DNA of 64,000 nt from contig JAJOZX010000925.1 in the NCBI GenBank assembly GCA_023014485.1, positions 589,501-653,500 on the forward strand, given 5' to 3'. Positions 11,284-21,467 of this stretch are shown here, piece after piece. The stretch's first letter is position 1, and the number at the start of each line of letters is the position of its first letter. Both the position numbers and the translations under genes were made by a program. Source of the DNA: Bathynomus jamesi. Its lineage: Eukaryota > Arthropoda > Malacostraca > Isopoda > Cirolanidae. The notes under the pieces were generated by a model. That model was not told the origin of the DNA. It searched no databases and worked only from the letters and a program-made list of their open reading frames with translations.

Positions 11284-13710
11284 CTACCTGGATCTGGTAT
11301 TCACGAATAACATGAACTTGATTGCTAATATAAAAATAACCCCAACCATTATCTCAGACCACAACTTAATCGAGATATCAACAAATATGATGACAGCATT
11401 AAATTAAAAGACAATACACATTACACATATTGTGGAAAGAAGTAAATTCGGGGCCTTTAACTTAAACTCAAAGACTATAAATTGGGAATCAATCAGATCG
11501 CACATGGCCCAAATAGAATGGAGAACAATTTTTGAGAATAAAACAACTGAAGAAATGCTAACAACCTTGGAGGAAAAAACGCTGAGAATTTTAGAAAAAT
11601 ATGCTCCGAAATCAGCCAAAAGGAAAGAGGAGCTGGCTAGAGAGGCAAAAGAGAAGACTATTCCGCAAAACAGAGAGAGTGGAGGCAAAGTTAGGTAACT
11701 GCGGAGATAATGACAGGAAAGCAATAAAAGAAAGACTGGAGGGCATCAATAGGGAAATACAAGCCCTGATTAAGGACCATACAGAGAGGGAAGAGGAAAA
11801 GGCGGTAGAAGCAATAAAGGAAAATCTAAAATACTTCTATAGCTATGCAAAAAGGAAGACAAAAACGTGCGCTGCTATTGGGCCCTTAAGGATGGGAAAT
11901 AATGAACTAACCGACGATCCAAAAGAAATATCTGATACATTGAGAGCTCAATATGAATCAGTTTTCAGTACCCCAAAAAGTGACAAAGCGATACCTGACA
12001 TAAATGCATTCTTTGAAGAGGAATTGCAAGGAGAGTACATAACAGACTTTGATTTTACACCAGAAGATGTAGCGAGAGCTATAGGACAAATGAAACCACA
12101 TTCAGCTGCAGGTCCGGACAATTGGAACGCATTATTGATTAAAAACTGTAAAAATTAAATAGCTACACCTTTATACTGGATATGGAGAAGATCCCTAGAC
12201 ACTGGGGAAATACTGAGCATCTTGAAAAGAGCAAACATTGTCCCTATATATAAAGGAGGGGACAGATCTCAAGCAAAGAACTATAGACCAGTGTCATTGA
12301 TGTCCCACCTCACCAAAGTATTTGAAAGAATAGTTAGAGAGAAAATTTATGATTTCCTGGAGACAAGGGAAAGATTCAACAAAAATCAGCATGGATTCCA
12401 ATCAGGTAGATCATGCCTATCACAACTAATAGAACACTACAACAATATCCTAGATGCATTGGAAGGCAATGACAACTACGATGTTATATACACAAATTTT
12501 GCTAAAGCTTTCGATAAATGTGACCATGGTATAATAGCACATAAAATTAAATATATGGGAATAATAGGCAAAGTGGGAAAATGGATCTACAACTTCCTTA
12601 GAGATCATCTGCAGGTCGTCAAAATTCAAGGTATATCATCATCAGAATTGGAAGTACGCAGCTCAGTACCACAAGGGACAGTACTGGCCCCACTCCTGTT
12701 CATAATCATGTTAACAGACATAGACAGCAGAGTAAACAGCAACAGTATAGTAACATCCTTTGCAGATGATACAAAGATCAGCAGAAAAATCAGTGATGTA
12801 CATGATGTGGAGGCCTTGCAGAGGGACACAAACAAAATATACAAATGGTCAGAAGACAACATGTCATTCAACACCGAGAAATTTCAGCTCTTGAGATATG
12901 GTAGAAAAGAAGAACTTAGAGTGCATATTATGCTCCAGATAGACAGGAAATTCAGAGAAGCACGAAAGCGATTGATCTCGGGATAATAATGACAGATGAT
13001 GCGAAATTCAAAACACAAAATCAGATAGCGATAAATAAAGCAGAGAGAGTCGCTGGACAGGTACTAAGAACTTTCAAGAGAAGGGACAGGACAGTAATGA
13101 TTCCCCTGCTAAAAACACTGATTATATACCAAAACTTGAATACTACTCAGTTTTGACATCCCCATATAAAAAGGAAGAAACTAATAAACTAGAAGAAACG
13201 CAAAGGCATTTCACAGCCAAGATCGATGGCTGCAAAGAACTCAACTACTGGGAAAGACTACGTAAACTAAATCTGTACTCACTGGAAAGAAGGAGAGAGA
13301 GGTACATCATAATCTACATGGAAAATGATCGAAAACTGGTACCAAACCTAAAACTAAACCCAATTACCATTCAAACAACACTGGAAAATAGGAAAGGCAG
13401 AATGTGTAGTGTTCCTAAATTAAAGGCCCGACAAGGGACCTCCTCAACCCTGAAGGAAAATAGCTTGGTTGTCAGGGGGCCAAGACTTTTCAACCAGCTT
13501 CCTAAGGACCTCAGAAACATAACGGGGGTCAAAGTTGAAGTCTTCAAGAAAAGACTGGATGCCTGGCTCAGGACAGTACCAGATGAGCCAGGCATGCCTG
13601 GCTATGTACAGTGGAGAGCGCAAGGAAGCAACTCGCTCCTCCACCAGGCCAGACCTAGAGGCGGGGCCACCAGCTTGACCTCTGTGTGGAGAGAGACCAA
13701 CGCACGAAAC
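11281..13710 (+). pseudogene. LINE reverse transcriptase, broken
   Basis: The endonuclease end is visible as LDLVFTN and SDHNLIEI. After a linker rich in Lys/Glu the RT motifs follow: VPIYKGGDRSQAKNYRPVSL (12240-12300), NQHGFQSGRSCLSQL, a degenerate YTNFAKAFDKCDHG, SSVPQGTVLAPLLF and catalytic SFADDTKIS near 12757-12783. A C-terminal piece (13153-13600) has VVRGPRLFNQLPKDLRN. Stops at about 11404 and 12156 and frame changes near 11690, 12905 and 12985 make it non-functional. An arginine-to-threonine type change at YTNFAKAFD (usually YLDFAKAFD) removes the first RT aspartate. Confidence 0.85.
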
Positions 13711-13718
13711 ATAAGGAT

Positions 13719-13722
<4 letters not shown>
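11281..13722 (+). mobile_element. CR1/jockey-group LINE, 5'-truncated, with (TA)n tail
   Basis: The element begins at the end of the endonuclease domain and ends in a TA microsatellite at 13723. It belongs to a different family from the LINE at 5608: the RT sequence and the 3' region are unrelated at nucleotide level. The tail of TA repeats looks like the simple-sequence 3' end typical of several LINE clades. Confidence 0.8.

Positions 13723-13774
<52 letters not shown>
13723..13774. repeat. (TA)n(CA)n microsatellite
   Basis: A TA run of about 40 bp followed by a CA run separates the LINE tail from the hAT terminus CAGGCCCGG at 13775. Confidence 0.95.
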
Positions 13775-13776
<2 letters not shown>

Positions 13777-14948
13777 GGCCCGGATTTAGCTATAGGCGAA
13801 CTAGGCGATCGCCTAGGGCCTCGCTCAAGCCGTTTTGTGCATTCTGTCCTGATATTTCTTGATCCAAATTGTTTCAGTTTTATGAGAGAAAGATACAAAA
13901 AGAGATGGAGCTTGTGATGTCATTGAAACCGTTGCTTCGTTATCGGCGTGGACTGTGAAATTCGCCTTCTTTCGTTTCATGTCTTCATTGAGGAAAGCTG
14001 TTATATGCCACCTTTCATTACACTTATATTTTGTTTACAAGGATTATCTTAGCGGTTGTATATTTTATGTAGCATTGCATTTCTTTGGTCCTCAGTGATC
14101 TTAGGCTTGTTGTATATATTTATATTCCCTTTGAAGTGACCTTTTTATTATTACAATTATTATAATAAGCATTACTTAAATGTATCAATGAAGATACATT
14201 TAGGTGTCTGTCTGCATCCCGCAATTGCCTATAGTCTAATCTTTTGCCACTTTTTATTAATTCTTTTATGTTAGCACCCTTATCTTCATTATGGCATCTC
14301 AAGATTGCGACCGTGGTAGAAAACATGATTCAGGAGCATCCAAACGTAAAAAATGTTATGTGGCGGAAAATCATTAAATGCTCTTAAAGGATCTTTGAAT
14401 AAATACTTCAAGAAAGATGAATATGCAGGGTATATAGTATATCCGTCAAAAATGAAAATTCTGATAAGGAAAAGGATTGTGATGAACTTCCTAATGAAAA
14501 TGTTAACGAAGAAAAGGATTGTGATGAACTTCAAACCAAAAATGAAAATCCAATAAGAGCCAACAGAAAATAGGCCTATGGACAGTGAGCCCATGTCTCA
14601 CTCATTCTCATTAATTTCAGATGATATTGGAGACTGGTCTTTACCTATCAGCAAAGTAGCCTACATTGTATCATTCGGAATGGACCATTTCGAGTAATAA
14701 AAGATAATGAAGCTTATCCAATTGACGACCAAAAGAGGCATTTCAGTTCAGTATATTATAAACGTATTTTAAACAATGGTGAGACGTATGACAGACGGTG
14801 GTTAGTTTATTCTGAAAAGCAAAACAAAGCATACTGTTTCGCCTGTTATCTATTCTCAAAGGGTGGTGTTAGGACTTCTCTCAGCTATGGCAGTTGTTCA
14901 GACTGGAAAAACTTTAGCTCAATTTTACGTTCCCATGAAAATAGTATA
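13775..14948 (+). mobile_element. hAT element relic, 3' part lost
   Basis: It starts with a hAT-like terminus CAGGCCCGGATTTAG followed by the GC-rich subterminal CTAGGCGATCGCCTAG. The body holds a decayed ZMYM1-like transposase start and is cut at 14949 by the palindromic mariner. No right terminus is seen immediately beyond that insertion. Confidence 0.65.
14290..14948 (+). pseudogene. hAT (ZMYM1-like) transposase, N-terminal part
   Basis: Frames in succession give KSLNALKGSLNKYFKK (near 14365-14420), a low-complexity acidic linker, then NEAYPIDDQKRHFSS and YDRRWLVYSEKQNKAYCFAC. The last is the TTF-type zinc-finger region (YCFACYLFS with a following WKNFSSILRSHENS). This order is typical of ZMYM1-like hAT proteins. 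Several frameshifts occur, and the catalytic domain is missing because of the insertion at 14949. Confidence 0.7.
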
Positions 14949-15840
14949 CAGGGTGTACATAAAGTCAGGATCTATTTTTGTGAAGCACTTGGAAATTATA
15001 TGGAATTCAATCATAAAATGATAAAGTGGTAACATTTATTAAATAATTAAGAGTAGAATTCGATGTGATGCCCATCAGTATCCCTGCACAGCTCAAATCA
15101 TTCCGCAGCATTTCTAAACACATTCTGGAGCATTTGCGGGGTTATGTTATCTGCAGCAGTTCGTATACGTGTACGTAAGTTTTCAAGACTTGTAATCTTC
15201 ATCTGATAGACGTGCGATTTGATAAAGCCCCATGCAAAGAAATCTGAAGGGGTTAAATCTGGTGATCTCGCTGGCCAAGGTCTGTTGTTTCCGTGTCCGA
15301 TCCAGCGATTTGGAAAACATCCATTTAGATAATCCTGAACAATTTTGGCATAGTGACAAGGAGCACCATCATGTTGATAGACGACGGTACTAACAATCCT
15401 ATCCCCGTCATCTATCAACATGATGGTGCTCCTTGTCACTATGCCAAAATTGTTCAGGATTATCTAAATGGACATTTTCCAAATCGCTGGATCGGACACG
15501 GAAGCAACAGACCTTGGCCAGTGAGATCACCAGATTTAACCCCTTCAGATTTCTTTGCATGGGGCTTTATCAAATCGCACGTCTATCAGACGAAGATTAC
15601 AAGTCTTGAAAACTTACGTACACGTATACGAACTGCTGCAGATAACATAACCCCGCAAATGCTCCAGAATGTGTTTAGAAATGCTGCGGAATGATTTGAG
15701 CTGTGCAGGGATACTGATGGGCATCACATCGAATTCTACTCTTAATTATTTAATAAATGTTACCACTTTATCATTTTATGATTGAATTCCATATAATTTC
15801 CAAGTGCTTCACAAAAATAGATCCTGACTTTATGTACATC

Positions 15841-15843
<3 letters not shown>
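14949..15843. mobile_element. Palindromic mariner derivative: two 3' halves head-to-head
   Basis: The left arm (14949-15388) and right arm (15405-15843) are inverted copies, with a spacer of about 17 bp at 15389-15404. Both outer ends carry the same terminus, CAGGGTGTACATAAAG and CAGGATGTACATAAAG, flanked by TA. Each arm encodes the last 110 or so residues of a mariner transposase (minus 15098-15400, plus 15405-15694). Those contain QHDGAPCHYAKIVQDYLNG and RSPDLTPSDFFAWG. The two catalytic Asp residues visible are 41 residues apart, a DD41D pattern. No N-terminal half is present, so it is non-autonomous. Confidence 0.85.

Positions 15844-15883
<40 letters not shown>
15844..15883. repeat. (TA)n(CA)n microsatellite between two mariners
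   Basis: A TA run then a CA run lie exactly between the right terminus of the palindromic element and the left terminus of the Tc1-like element. Confidence 0.95.
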
Positions 15884-15886
<3 letters not shown>

Positions 15887-17110
15887 GGGTTAGACAAAAT
15901 AATATGAACACCCGCCAATTTCACCAGTTATCTTTACAGACTGCTCAGACACAAAGTAAACGGTCAAATGACTGGCAAACCTATTTAAATGCGTAACAGA
16001 GTGTATACATCATGTTATAACCCTCACGTCGTTTTTACAGATCTGAGTGAATTATGAATTAGCAGTTATGAAAGACCTGTCAGACTTCCAAAGAGGGCAA
16101 ATTGTCGGAGCGTGGATGGCTGATGCATCGGTGATGAAAACCACTCAGATGTTCAATGTATCCAGAGGAACTGTCTCTATGGTCATGTCTGGATACCAAA
16201 ACCATGGAAAGACAAGCACCAACAAATGCAATAGTGGACGCAAGAAGAAGCTGTGTGATCGAGACCGCCGGGTGCTAAAGCGCATTGTGACAAAGAACCA
16301 TAAGACCACAGCTCCAAAAGTGACTGCAGAGCTTAACCAGCATCTTGCAAGCCCGGTATCAACCAGAACTGTACGTCACGAGCTCCATGGAGATGGATAC
16401 CATGGGAGGGCTGCAATTGCCAAACCCTTCCTTTCGCACATCAACATTGAGCGGCGCAGAAAATGGTGTAATGACCATAAGAATTGGTCAATGGACCGGT
16501 GGAAGAATGTAGTCTACTCCGATGAATCCTCCTTTATGCTATTTCCATGTTCTGGTCAAGTTTACATCTGGAGACAGCCTAAAGATGCTTATGACCCCAA
16601 CCGTTAAGCATGGAGGCGGATCTGTGATGGTTTGGGCAGCAATATCATGGAATACTCTTGGCCCAGCTGTAGTACTGCATGGTAGGGTTAACGCCCAGGT
16701 CCATCCCATGGTCCAAATGCTGTTTCCCAATGGTGGCGCCGTCTTCCAGGATGATAATGCACCAATCCACACCGCTGGGGTCGTTAAAAACTGGTTTGAA
16801 GAGCATGTTAGTGAAGTAGAACGCTTGGATTGGCCTCCACAATCCACGGATCTTAACATTATCGAGCATCTGTGGTGTCAGTTGGAGCAGCAGGTCAGAA
16901 GCCGATTCCCACCACCGGTGTCTTTGGAGGAACTGGAGTAGGGTTTGCTCGAAGAATGGCTCAGGATTCCTCTAGCCACTGTCCAAAAGCTGTATGAATC
17001 AATTCCCCGACGCATTGCAGCTGTTATTGCCGCTAAAGGAGGACCAACTCCATATTAAGAATAAAAACCACCATTTATCAAGGTGTTCATATTATTTTGT
17101 CCAACCCCTG
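15884..17110 (+). mobile_element. Tc1-like transposon, full length (1,227 bp)
   Basis: The termini are CAGGGGTTAGACAAAATAAT and, reversed, CAGGGGTTGGACAAAATAAT; about 29 bp match with one difference. The right flank is TATATA; the left flank is a CA run, so the TA target duplication is not seen on that side. The inner region holds one transposase gene. Confidence 0.9.
16068..17058 (+). pseudogene. Tc1/mariner transposase, one frameshift and one stop
   Basis: From ATG at 16068 the protein has helix-turn-helix DNA-binding regions (MKDLSDFQRGQIVGAW, MFNVSRGTVSMVMSGY), then catalytic VYSDESSF, FQDDNAPIH and DLNIIEHLW. The last two acidic residues are 36 apart, a DD36E-type spacing. The reading frame shifts by one base near 16600 (between AYDPNR and KHGGGSVMVW), and a TAG at 16939-16941 interrupts the C-terminus before TAA at 17056. 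Two lesions in about 330 codons suggest a fairly recent but inactive copy. Confidence 0.9.
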
Positions 17111-17139
<29 letters not shown>

Positions 17140-17141
<2 letters not shown>

Positions 17142-19820
17142 GTGTCCCAATTTTTTTTGTTCCTGAAGTTTGTCATGCACACACCCCTAATTTCTTCCAC
17201 TCGTGAAAACATGCCAGCAAGATGAATTTCATTCGTGTTCTTTAATTTTAAGGGTCCCCTCAAACCATGTGTTACTATTGCTGAACGGCTACTCTCTACC
17301 TTATACTAATTGTAGCATATTTCTTTTCAGGTTATGGATACAAGAAAGCAGGAGACTGTGTGGTTGGTGGGGGTGTTGCGAAATGAACCCCTGGAAACGC
17401 TGTGTCAACTCCCGACAGTGGGAGATGTTCTTCGACATCTGTTGTTCTTCACTCGGAAGAAAAAACGTCCACGGTGGAAGCTGCCAATGTGGTAGCTGAT
17501 GAGGTTATGGCGGTGTGGGCTCGAGCATCTATTCCGACCTCCCACAAGCCCAAGTGCGTCGAGAGGATCAAGGCCCTCTCCACGGACTACGAGAAGGTTG
17601 CCAGAAACCGAAACCGTGGGGGAGAGAAGCAACTGGAGCGGGAAAAGGGATTCCAAGCCAACCTGAATACACTGTTCGAAATAGCTCATGCCAACGCCAT
17701 GAAACTCATCAAAGTCCCCGAAGATCGAGACTTTCTGAATGACCAGCGAACCATGCGGAAGATGTACATCGGAGGAGAGGACCTGGAGTTTGCTCGCAGG
17801 GCAGCGGAGCGGGAGAAACGCCGAGCAGCTGAAGAGAAGAGGAAGAAGAAAAGCCGCGAAGAGATGGACTCACTGCAAGCAAAAGGAACGGTGAAAAGTG
17901 GGTCTTCTTCTTCTTCAGAGTTCATGGCCAAAGCATCCAATGATGATATCCAATATTCCTCTCCTGGTCCTTCGGCTCCTCGATCCGCTCCCAAGGACGG
18001 CCAAGTGTCGGCAAGGAGGATCATCCAATATCCCAATTTTGCTGCAGCCCTGGATCGAACTGGAACCTCAGTACGCCAAGCGATGCACATTGTGGCTCCA
18101 GCACTCGCTGCCGCGGGAGTCGAGTTATCCTCGGTCACCTTGTCCAAATCAAGTCTTCACCGTTCACGGCAGAAGTCCAGGAAGAACTTGGCAGCCGGAA
18201 TCAAGACCGAGTTCAATCCTGATACGCCGCTTGTCATCCACTTTGATGGCAAACTCCTCCCTGATTCGGATGGAGGGAAATCGGATCGCATACCAGTGCT
18301 GGTCAGCGGGAAGAATCTTGAGAAGTTGTTGGCGATCCCAAAAATCCCTGACAGCACGGGACAGTGGATGGCTGGAGCTGTTCTGAAGGTGCTGGACGAT
18401 TGGCCGCAAGTTCAACCATGGATTGCCGGTCTCTGCTTCGACACAACAGCGGCGAATACTGGTATTCACAGCGGCGCTTGTATGATTATCCAGGACCAAA
18501 TGGACCGCCATGTTCTTTTCCTGGCTTGCAGACACCACATGATGGAATTGGTAATCACCTCAGTCTTTGACCTGTTCTTCAGGTCTTCTGGCCCCGAAAT
18601 TGCGCTGTTCGCTCGCTTCAAATCCCAATGGGAGTTCATCAACCAGAAGCAGGCTTCTCCGTTCAACGGCGATGGCCCAAGCAACATCCTTTCGGAATGG
18701 GTGGCGTTGAAAAAAGAGCAGATTGTCCACTTCATTGAAGACCAGCTTGAAGTTGGCCACCCAAGAGACGATTACCGGGAGTTCCTGATCCTTGCTCTGG
18801 TCTTCCTTGATGGTCATGGCAAACGAGATCTCCAGTACAATCATCCTGGAGCATACCACCGGGCCAGGTGGATGGCCAAAGGCATTTACTGTCTTAATAT
18901 GTTCATCTTCCGAAGCCAATTCCACCTGACCGCTCACGAGGTCCGGTCATTACGCAGGATAAACGTCTTTGCCGTCACCATCTACCTCCAGAGGTGGTTC
19001 AAGGCTCCATTGACGGCGGACGCGCCCGTCAATGACCTGGAGCTGTTGGAGGACCTAGAGCGGTACAAGGCGGTGGATCATGATGTAGGTACCGCCGCAG
19101 TGACGAAATTCCGGGGCCACCTCTGGTACCTAAGCGAAGATTTAGCCGGACTCGCTATGTTCTCCTCCAAAACCACCGATGCAGAGAAGACGGCCATGCT
19201 CCAAAACCTGCACAAGAAGACCGAAAACCCAAAAGATCTGCGTCGGCTGGAGGGAAAGAGTGTCTTGACCGTGAGACGGTCGGATTTGAGCACCTTGGTC
19301 ACAAAAAGGACTCAAAACCTTTTTCATTGCCTGAAGCTGCCGGTTCCAAAAACCCCCAAAGATCTCGAAGGATGTGCACCATCGTTGAAGTCTGTGAACG
19401 ACGTGGCAGAATGGGTGATGAAACTGGCGGAAGATTTCAACGAGGGCCTGACAAAAAATGAGGAGGAATGGCAGCTCGTGTACCAAGTCGTCGAATACCA
19501 CCGCCAGCAGTTCCCCTCAGCAGACAAAAAGATCCTCTGTCCCCCGAAATGAAATGTGCCATTAGGAAGAATTTCCATTTCCTTTAATTTAGTCATTAGA
19601 AAGAATTTACATTTCATTCTTCCATTCTAGAATGATTAATGCTGAGCATTTACGTTTGTTCATATAGGGTCAAATAAACAAAGTCAATGAGGGGACCCTT
19701 CCCCTCCTAATAGGCCAATGAAATTTTGCCCATTTTTTCCTTTCTTCCAGTGTAATTAACTAAAGGGGTGTGCGATTTGACTTGCAAATTTTTATTTTCA
19801 CATGTGAGGCTGGGACACCC
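17140..19820 (+). mobile_element. TA-target DNA transposon with GRGTGTCCCA termini (2,681 bp)
   Basis: Termini GAGTGTCCCA and (reversed) GGGTGTCCCA face each other. TA lies immediately outside on both sides (17138-17139, 19821-19822), within TA microsatellites. The interior holds one long open gene. Three other stretches (27702-30072, 33269-38273, 54738-55776) encode related proteins. Two of these also have TA flanks and GG-starting termini, so this is a family. I do not assign it to a named superfamily. Confidence 0.8.
17402..19552 (+). CDS. Transposase-like protein of the TA/GGGTG family, 716 codons
   Basis: A long open frame encodes, in order: an N-terminal domain (VADEVMAVWARASIP); a Lys/Arg/Glu-rich coiled-coil stretch (residues about 100-165); a Ser-rich linker; a possible RNase-H-like core and a C-terminal region. 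The core has IHFDGK (Asp about 282), CFDTTAANTG (Asp about 347) and the ACRHHMME motif (about 376). The C-terminal region has HPGAYHRARWMAK, ADAPVNDLELLEDL and SVNDVAEWVMKLAEDF. D, D and CxxH motifs are seen in several cut-and-paste transposases (hAT, MULE, P groups), hence the call. An upstream ATG at 17334 starts another frame (LCQLPTVGDVLRHLLFF) that looks like the true N-terminus, offset by one base near the A-run at 17458-17464. A splice acceptor-like TTCTTTTCAG precedes it. Confidence 0.75.
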   Translation: MSTPDSGRCSSTSVVLHSEEKTSTVEAANVVADEVMAVWARASIPTSHKPKCVERIKALSTDYEKVARNRNRGGEKQLEREKGFQANLNTLFEIAHANAMKLIKVPEDRDFLNDQRTMRKMYIGGEDLEFARRAAEREKRRAAEEKRKKKSREEMDSLQAKGTVKSGSSSSSEFMAKASNDDIQYSSPGPSAPRSAPKDGQVSARRIIQYPNFAAALDRTGTSVRQAMHIVAPALAAAGVELSSVTLSKSSLHRSRQKSRKNLAAGIKTEFNPDTPLVIHFDGKLLPDSDGGKSDRIPVLVSGKNLEKLLAIPKIPDSTGQWMAGAVLKVLDDWPQVQPWIAGLCFDTTAANTGIHSGACMIIQDQMDRHVLFLACRHHMMELVITSVFDLFFRSSGPEIALFARFKSQWEFINQKQASPFNGDGPSNILSEWVALKKEQIVHFIEDQLEVGHPRDDYREFLILALVFLDGHGKRDLQYNHPGAYHRARWMAKGIYCLNMFIFRSQFHLTAHEVRSLRRINVFAVTIYLQRWFKAPLTADAPVNDLELLEDLERYKAVDHDVGTAAVTKFRGHLWYLSEDLAGLAMFSSKTTDAEKTAMLQNLHKKTENPKDLRRLEGKSVLTVRRSDLSTLVTKRTQNLFHCLKLPVPKTPKDLEGCAPSLKSVNDVAEWVMKLAEDFNEGLTKNEEEWQLVYQVVEYHRQQFPSADKKILCPPK

Positions 19821-19859
19821 TAATATATATATTATATATATATATATATATATATCACA

Positions 19860-19912
19860 CAGGGCCAGATCTAGAAGTTGCGAGGCCCTAGGCAGATCTA
19901 GAAATTGCACAT
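19860..19912. other. Isolated hAT-like terminus
   Basis: The sequence CAGGGCCAGATCTAG followed by GCGAGGCCCTAGGC resembles the terminus at 13775. No body of an element is attached, because SINE units start at about 19913. It may be the end of a truncated hAT element. Confidence 0.4.
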
Positions 19913-20182
19913 ATGTAGGAGAATTATGACTTCTGATCGAGTGAGGACCATGGTGTAGTGGTTATCATATCTGACCGGCAATCGGAAGATCCCGGGTTTG
20001 ATTCCCGGGTGGTTACCTCATTTTTCATTTGTTCATTCTCCTTCCTCATCTTGTGCGGAATGTTCTCCTATACAAGCGTCATTCTTTACATTAATTATAC
20101 TGCGTGTTCTTTGCAGTTGAAATGTATATATAGGTGCAGCATGCGGGAGGTGCCCCCCCTCTGGGCATTGGTTTCTGTGCGT
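19913..20182 (+). mobile_element. tRNA-derived SINE, unit 1 of a tandem pair
   Basis: The tRNA-like part (about 19942-20020) has A-box TGGTGTAGTGG and B-box GGTTTGATTCC. A five-base anticodon stem TCTGA/TCGGA encloses the loop CCGGCAA, so the anticodon would be GGC. The acceptor-like ends GTGAGG-ACCA and TGGT-TA-CCTCA can pair with a two-base bulge. Position 33 is C instead of U, so this is a SINE promoter rather than a working tRNA. The body is unrelated to tRNA and runs to the next unit exactly 270 bp later. Confidence 0.75.
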
Positions 20183-20386
20183 ATGTAGGAGAATTACGAC
20201 TTCTGATCGAGTGAGGACCATGGTGTAGTGGTTATCATATCTGACCGTCAATCGGAAGATCCCAGGTTCGATTCCCAGGTGGTTACCTCATTTTTTCATT
20301 TGTTCATTCTCCCTCCTCATCTTGCATGGAATGTTCTCCTATACAAGTGTCATTCTTTACATTATATTATATATATATATATATAT
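20183..20386 (+). mobile_element. tRNA-derived SINE, unit 2, with TA-rich tail
   Basis: It repeats unit 1 at a 270-bp offset (TGGTGTAGTGG at 20221). It has a canonical B-box GGTTCGATTCC, and the anticodon loop reads CCGTCAA (GTC, Asp-like). After CATTCTTTACATTA it ends in a TA tract (20366-20386). The Asp-type anticodon and the GTGTAGTGGTTATC D-arm suggest tRNA-Asp or tRNA-Val ancestry. Confidence 0.75.
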
Positions 20387-20689
20387 AAAACTAACTTTGG
20401 CTATTATACAGCTAAGGTGCATCATGACTTTATAAACATACACTACTTTTTTTTTACTTTAGAAATATATGTACATCATACTACAATTAATTATATACTG
20501 GGGAAATATCATTTTATGGTGAAGTTTAAGGAAATTGTTAGAAAAAATTTGAATCTGCCACTATCAACATGGCAGATGTCAACCAATCACCAAGCGCTCT
20601 TGTGACACATCATCCACCAATCAAATTTAAACCTGGCTCTATCCAGGTTTAAAATCACGCCATTTCTCAAGCTAGTTGGATTCCAACCT
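20387..20689. other. Short unassigned stretch
   Basis: AT-rich DNA between the SINE tail and the next transposon. The ends contain a small inverted repeat (AACCTGG / CCAGGTT near 20628-20649). No gene is seen. Confidence 0.5.
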
Positions 20690-21467
20690 GGGGCATTCCA
20701 GGACAAATCACCCAAAAAATTTAAAAATTTGTCACCACTCCAACCCAGATTTTAATGAAAATTGACATATTGGGTTCTTCCGGGTGCTGATTTCACTGGT
20801 TCAAGTAAAAAAGTTCTATGACCCATAGTTTTTGAGATATGGGCCCCCACTTTACCACCTAAATTTAATGGGCAATAACTCCCAAACATCTTGTTGTAGA
20901 CCTATAAAACTATACATTTTTAGAATCAGCATGAAGAGATCTATTAAATGATACCACATTCAAATGTGTAGAACAATAATGAAAATTTCCCCCCCTTTTT
21001 TATTTTTGACCCCCACCACCCCTAGACAGTAAAATTCAAAAAAAAAATTTCATTTATTAAATTTCCATTAATTGTTAAAAGATACAAACAATAAAAAATA
21101 TGGGTATTAAGTTGCAAGATATTTTAAAAATTATTGAAAAAATATGTACATTGACATTTGCACATTGAAATTTTGACATTTTTACGCAGACTAAAATAGA
21201 GAACTACAAATGATAAATTTACATCCTATGTATAACTCATATTCACGCAGTCTCTCTCAAATGTTTGTTAATTATGCTTATTTTAATTACAGATGTGCTT
21301 ATTTTGAGTCAAATCATATCTTATTTTTGAGATTTACAATTGTGTATTTTTAGTAATGAAAAATGGTTAGATACTGTGATGATCCTTTAGAAAAACATAA
21401 GAAAAAGATACACAAGGATATAAGAACCATCAGCCAATCACTTTATGAACGATGTAAATAGAAACTA

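Noticed and set aside
17405..19501. Minus-strand open frames opposite the 716-codon gene
   Set aside because: They arise from the codon composition of the plus-strand gene and have no motifs.
19942..20020. Functional tRNA genes
   Set aside because: Position 33 is C, acceptor pairing needs a bulge, and both copies sit in a 270-bp repeat, which fits a SINE better.
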